DNA of 7,579 bases. Origin: Lachnospiraceae bacterium (lineage in GTDB: Bacteria > Bacillota > Clostridia > Lachnospirales > Lachnospiraceae). This document shows, piece after piece, positions 6,241 to 7,579 of the stretch (position 1 is the first letter of the stretch; each line of letters opens with the position of its first letter). The translations under genes and the position numbers were made by a program. The stretch is from the NCBI GenBank assembly GCA_900770225.1, contig CAAGJU010000050.1, positions 1 to 7,579 on the forward strand. Direction: 5' to 3'. The notes beneath the pieces are model-generated. The model worked only from the letters and a program-made list of their open reading frames with translations. It searched no databases and was not told the DNA's origin.

Positions 6241-6253
6241 CGGGCTCTGCCCG
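6241..6253 (+). other. Short GC hairpin in the ilvC leader
   Basis: CGGGC (6241-6245) and GCCCG (6249-6253) form a perfect five-pair stem with a TCT loop. Eighteen bases separate it from the strong ilvC ribosome site AGGAGG at 6272-6277. The following bases are mixed rather than a U-tract, so it is more likely an mRNA-processing or stability element than a terminator. Confidence 0.4.
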
Positions 6254-6287
6254 AAACATTTCATCTTTTACAGGAGGTAAAGTTATT

Positions 6288-7313
6288 ATGGATAAGAAAT
6301 GGAGAATGTTCTACCAGGAAGACTGCAATCTGTCTCTTCTTGATGGTAAGAAGATCGCCATTATCGGCTACGGCAGCCAGGGTCATGCACATGCGCTGAA
6401 CCTGAGAGATTCCGGATGCGATGTCATCGTAGGTCTTTATGAGGGATCCAAGTCCTGGAAAAAGGCTGAGGAGCAGGGATTCAAGGTTTACACTGCTGCA
6501 GAAGCTGCAAAGCAGGCAGATATCATCATGATCCTCATCAACGATGAGCTGCAGGCCGCTATGTATAAGAAGGACATCGAGCCCAACCTGAAAGAGGGCG
6601 ATATGCTGATGTTCGCTCACGGCTTCAACATCCATTTCAACCAGATTATTCCGCCGAAATTTGTCGACGTTACCATGATTGCTCCGAAGGCACCGGGTCA
6701 TACCGTAAGATCCGAGTATCAGAGAGGCAGAGGAACCCCTTGCCTGGTTGCTGTTGAGCAGGATTACACCGGACATGCACTTGACCTTGCACTGGCTTAT
6801 GGTCTTGGTATTGGCGGTGCCCGTGCAGGACTTCTTGAGACTGACTTCCGTACAGAGACTGAGACCGACCTCTTTGGTGAGCAGGCTGTTCTCTGCGGCG
6901 GCGTTGTAGCCCTGATGCAGGCTGGTTTCGATACCCTCTGCGAGGCTGGTTATGATCCGAGAAACGCATATTTCGAGTGCATCCATGAGATGAAACTCAT
7001 CGTTGATCTGATCTATCAGTCAGGTTTCGCAGGCATGAGATATTCCATCTCCAACACTGCTGAGTACGGCGATTACATCACCGGACCGAAGATCGTTACA
7101 GATGAGACCAGAAAAGCAATGAAGAAGGTTCTTTCCGATATCCAGGATGGTACCTTTGCAAAAGACTTCCTGCTGGATATGAGCTCCGCAGGCGGACAGG
7201 CTCACTTCAAGGCACTGCGTAAGAAAGCTTCCGAGCATCCGTCAGAGGCAGTTGGCGCAGAGATCCGTAAGCTGTACAGCTGGAACGATGAGGATAAGCT
7301 GATCAACAACTAA
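6288..7313 (+). CDS. ilvC: Ketol-acid reductoisomerase, class I
   Basis: Second common enzyme of branched-chain amino acid synthesis; it isomerises and reduces acetolactate or acetohydroxybutyrate using Mg2+ and NAD(P)H. Residues about 1-185 are a Rossmann domain with G27-Y-G-S-Q-G32. Residues about 186-332 are the knotted helical C-domain. Catalytic and metal residues are in place: K134 in A-P-K-A-P-G-H, D194 and E198 in E-T-D-L-F-G-E-Q, and E230/E234 in the E-C-I-H-E-M-K helix. At 341 aa it is the short class I form. The cofactor-loop segment reads G49-L-Y-E-G-S-K-S-W57, with tyrosine where many NADPH enzymes have arginine. AGGAGG at 6272-6277, ten bases from ATG, fixes the start. Alanine, valine and glycine codons end in T or A more often than in ppk and the Ppx gene, which suggests selection for high expression. 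Probably transcribed with ilvN and ended by the hairpin at 7334-7369. Confidence 0.97.
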   Translation: MDKKWRMFYQEDCNLSLLDGKKIAIIGYGSQGHAHALNLRDSGCDVIVGLYEGSKSWKKAEEQGFKVYTAAEAAKQADIIMILINDELQAAMYKKDIEPNLKEGDMLMFAHGFNIHFNQIIPPKFVDVTMIAPKAPGHTVRSEYQRGRGTPCLVAVEQDYTGHALDLALAYGLGIGGARAGLLETDFRTETETDLFGEQAVLCGGVVALMQAGFDTLCEAGYDPRNAYFECIHEMKLIVDLIYQSGFAGMRYSISNTAEYGDYITGPKIVTDETRKAMKKVLSDIQDGTFAKDFLLDMSSAGGQAHFKALRKKASEHPSEAVGAEIRKLYSWNDEDKLINN

Positions 7314-7333
7314 TTTTATCGCTTTTCCTTTCA

Positions 7334-7369
7334 GAGGGGAGCTGCGGCAGTTCTGCCGCAGCTCCTCTT
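7334..7369 (+). terminator. Strong hairpin terminator of ilvN-ilvC
   Basis: Twenty bases after the ilvC stop, 7334-7350 pairs with 7353-7369 over 17 positions (two of them G-U), with a perfect GC-rich core CTGCGGCAG/CTGCCGCAG and a two-base TT gap. The U-tract is poor (only CTCTTGCTGT follows), so release may be incomplete; the hairpin would in any case protect the message 3' end. Confidence 0.7.
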
Positions 7370-7413
7370 GCTGTATCACAGATACTTGCATGTCAGATTA
7401 ATTCACAGTTTCC

Positions 7414-7440
7414 ACAGTGACCGGCTCACTGTACGTTTTT
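7414..7440 (+). terminator. Second terminator-like hairpin
   Basis: ACAGTGA (7414-7420) and TCACTGT (7426-7432) form a perfect seven-pair stem with loop CCGGC; after ACG comes TTTTT (7436-7440). This is the only hairpin in the window with a proper T-run, so it could act as a back-up stop for ilvC transcription that passes the first hairpin. Confidence 0.55.
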
Positions 7441-7501
7441 CTGTTCGTTCGCACGCGCTTATTTGCGGCCCTCTGACAAAACGCGCAGAAATGCATTTTC
7501 C

Positions 7502-7523
7502 ATTTTTGTACAGTGACAAAAAT
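7502..7523. promoter_or_regulatory. AT-rich inverted repeat, operator-like
   Basis: ATTTTTGT (7502-7509) and ACAAAAAT (7516-7523) form a perfect 8-bp inverted repeat around ACAGTG. The size suits a dimeric regulator acting on a gene to the right of the window, or a weak bidirectional terminator. The central ACAGTGA also occurs in the hairpin at 7414-7420. AT content makes a chance origin possible. Confidence 0.3.
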
Positions 7524-7579
7524 TTATGAAAGCATTTCTTCTTGAACGGTTGTCACCCGGGCCGCAGCTAGCGTGCTCA

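Larger units (their letters stand above)
7371..7579. other. Intergenic region with no gene seen
   Basis: The last 209 bases contain no convincing reading frame on either strand. They hold a terminator-like hairpin (7414-7440) and an AT-rich inverted repeat (7502-7523), described separately. The final 30 bases turn GC-rich and may begin another element or leader beyond the window edge. Confidence 0.5.

Noticed and set aside
6261..6986. 241-codon open frame on the minus strand opposite ilvC
   Set aside because: It overlaps the conserved N-terminal domain of IlvC and shows no domain; judged a shadow.
7403..7418. DnaA box (TTATCCACA-like) near TTTCCACAG
   Set aside because: A single imperfect match with no cluster and no replication gene nearby.
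1..7579. Mobile element, prophage or defence island
   Set aside because: No transposase, integrase, phage or nuclease gene is present; all five genes are core metabolism on one strand.
1..7579. tRNA or rRNA gene
   Set aside because: I saw no tRNA cloverleaf with a conserved T-loop and no rRNA signature in the spacers.

Overview
The window looks like chromosomal DNA of an anaerobic, moderately GC-balanced Firmicute, most likely a Clostridia/Lachnospiraceae-type bacterium. Reasons: strong AGGAGG-type ribosome binding sites, AT-rich spacers with consensus sigma-A promoters, a chorismate mutase-prephenate dehydratase of the fused Gram-positive/clostridial style, a long exopolyphosphatase with a C-terminal HD domain beside ppk, and an ilvN-ilvC pair without ilvB. 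The lineage call is inference from protein style; no 16S or marker search was possible.

Layout, all genes on the + strand. Bases 1-181 contain no convincing gene but fold into a nested set of helices and look like a structured RNA of unrecognised family, which may begin before the window. A sigma-A promoter (242-247 for the -10) then drives pheA (283-1413; phenylalanine branch). After a 146-base spacer comes a Ppx/GppA-HD exopolyphosphatase gene (1560-3110), then a 206-base spacer containing a degenerate ~35-bp tandem repeat, then ppk1 (3317-5467). A large, nearly perfect hairpin (5476-5550) separates ppk from a consensus promoter (5597-5625) that drives ilvN (5656-6156) and ilvC (6288-7313). 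The ilvN-ilvC spacer carries a duplicated 22-bp element and a short GC hairpin. A 17-bp hairpin closes the ilv unit; the last 210 bases have no gene but hold a second terminator-like hairpin and an AT-rich inverted repeat.

Functionally the window joins amino-acid synthesis with polyphosphate turnover. PheA converts chorismate to phenylpyruvate and has a phenylalanine-sensing ACT domain. Ppk1 makes polyphosphate from ATP and the Ppx-like protein is the expected antagonist, although its active-site motifs depart from the family pattern. IlvN is the regulatory subunit of acetolactate synthase (catalytic IlvB lies elsewhere) and IlvC performs the next step of valine/isoleucine/leucine synthesis.

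The protein-coding content is ordinary core metabolism and I see no undescribed multi-gene system. The items most worth a second look are non-coding: the folded RNA at the left edge, the 75-base hairpin between ppk and ilvN, and the repeat-bearing leaders of ppk and ilvC; plus the altered catalytic motifs of the Ppx-HD protein.
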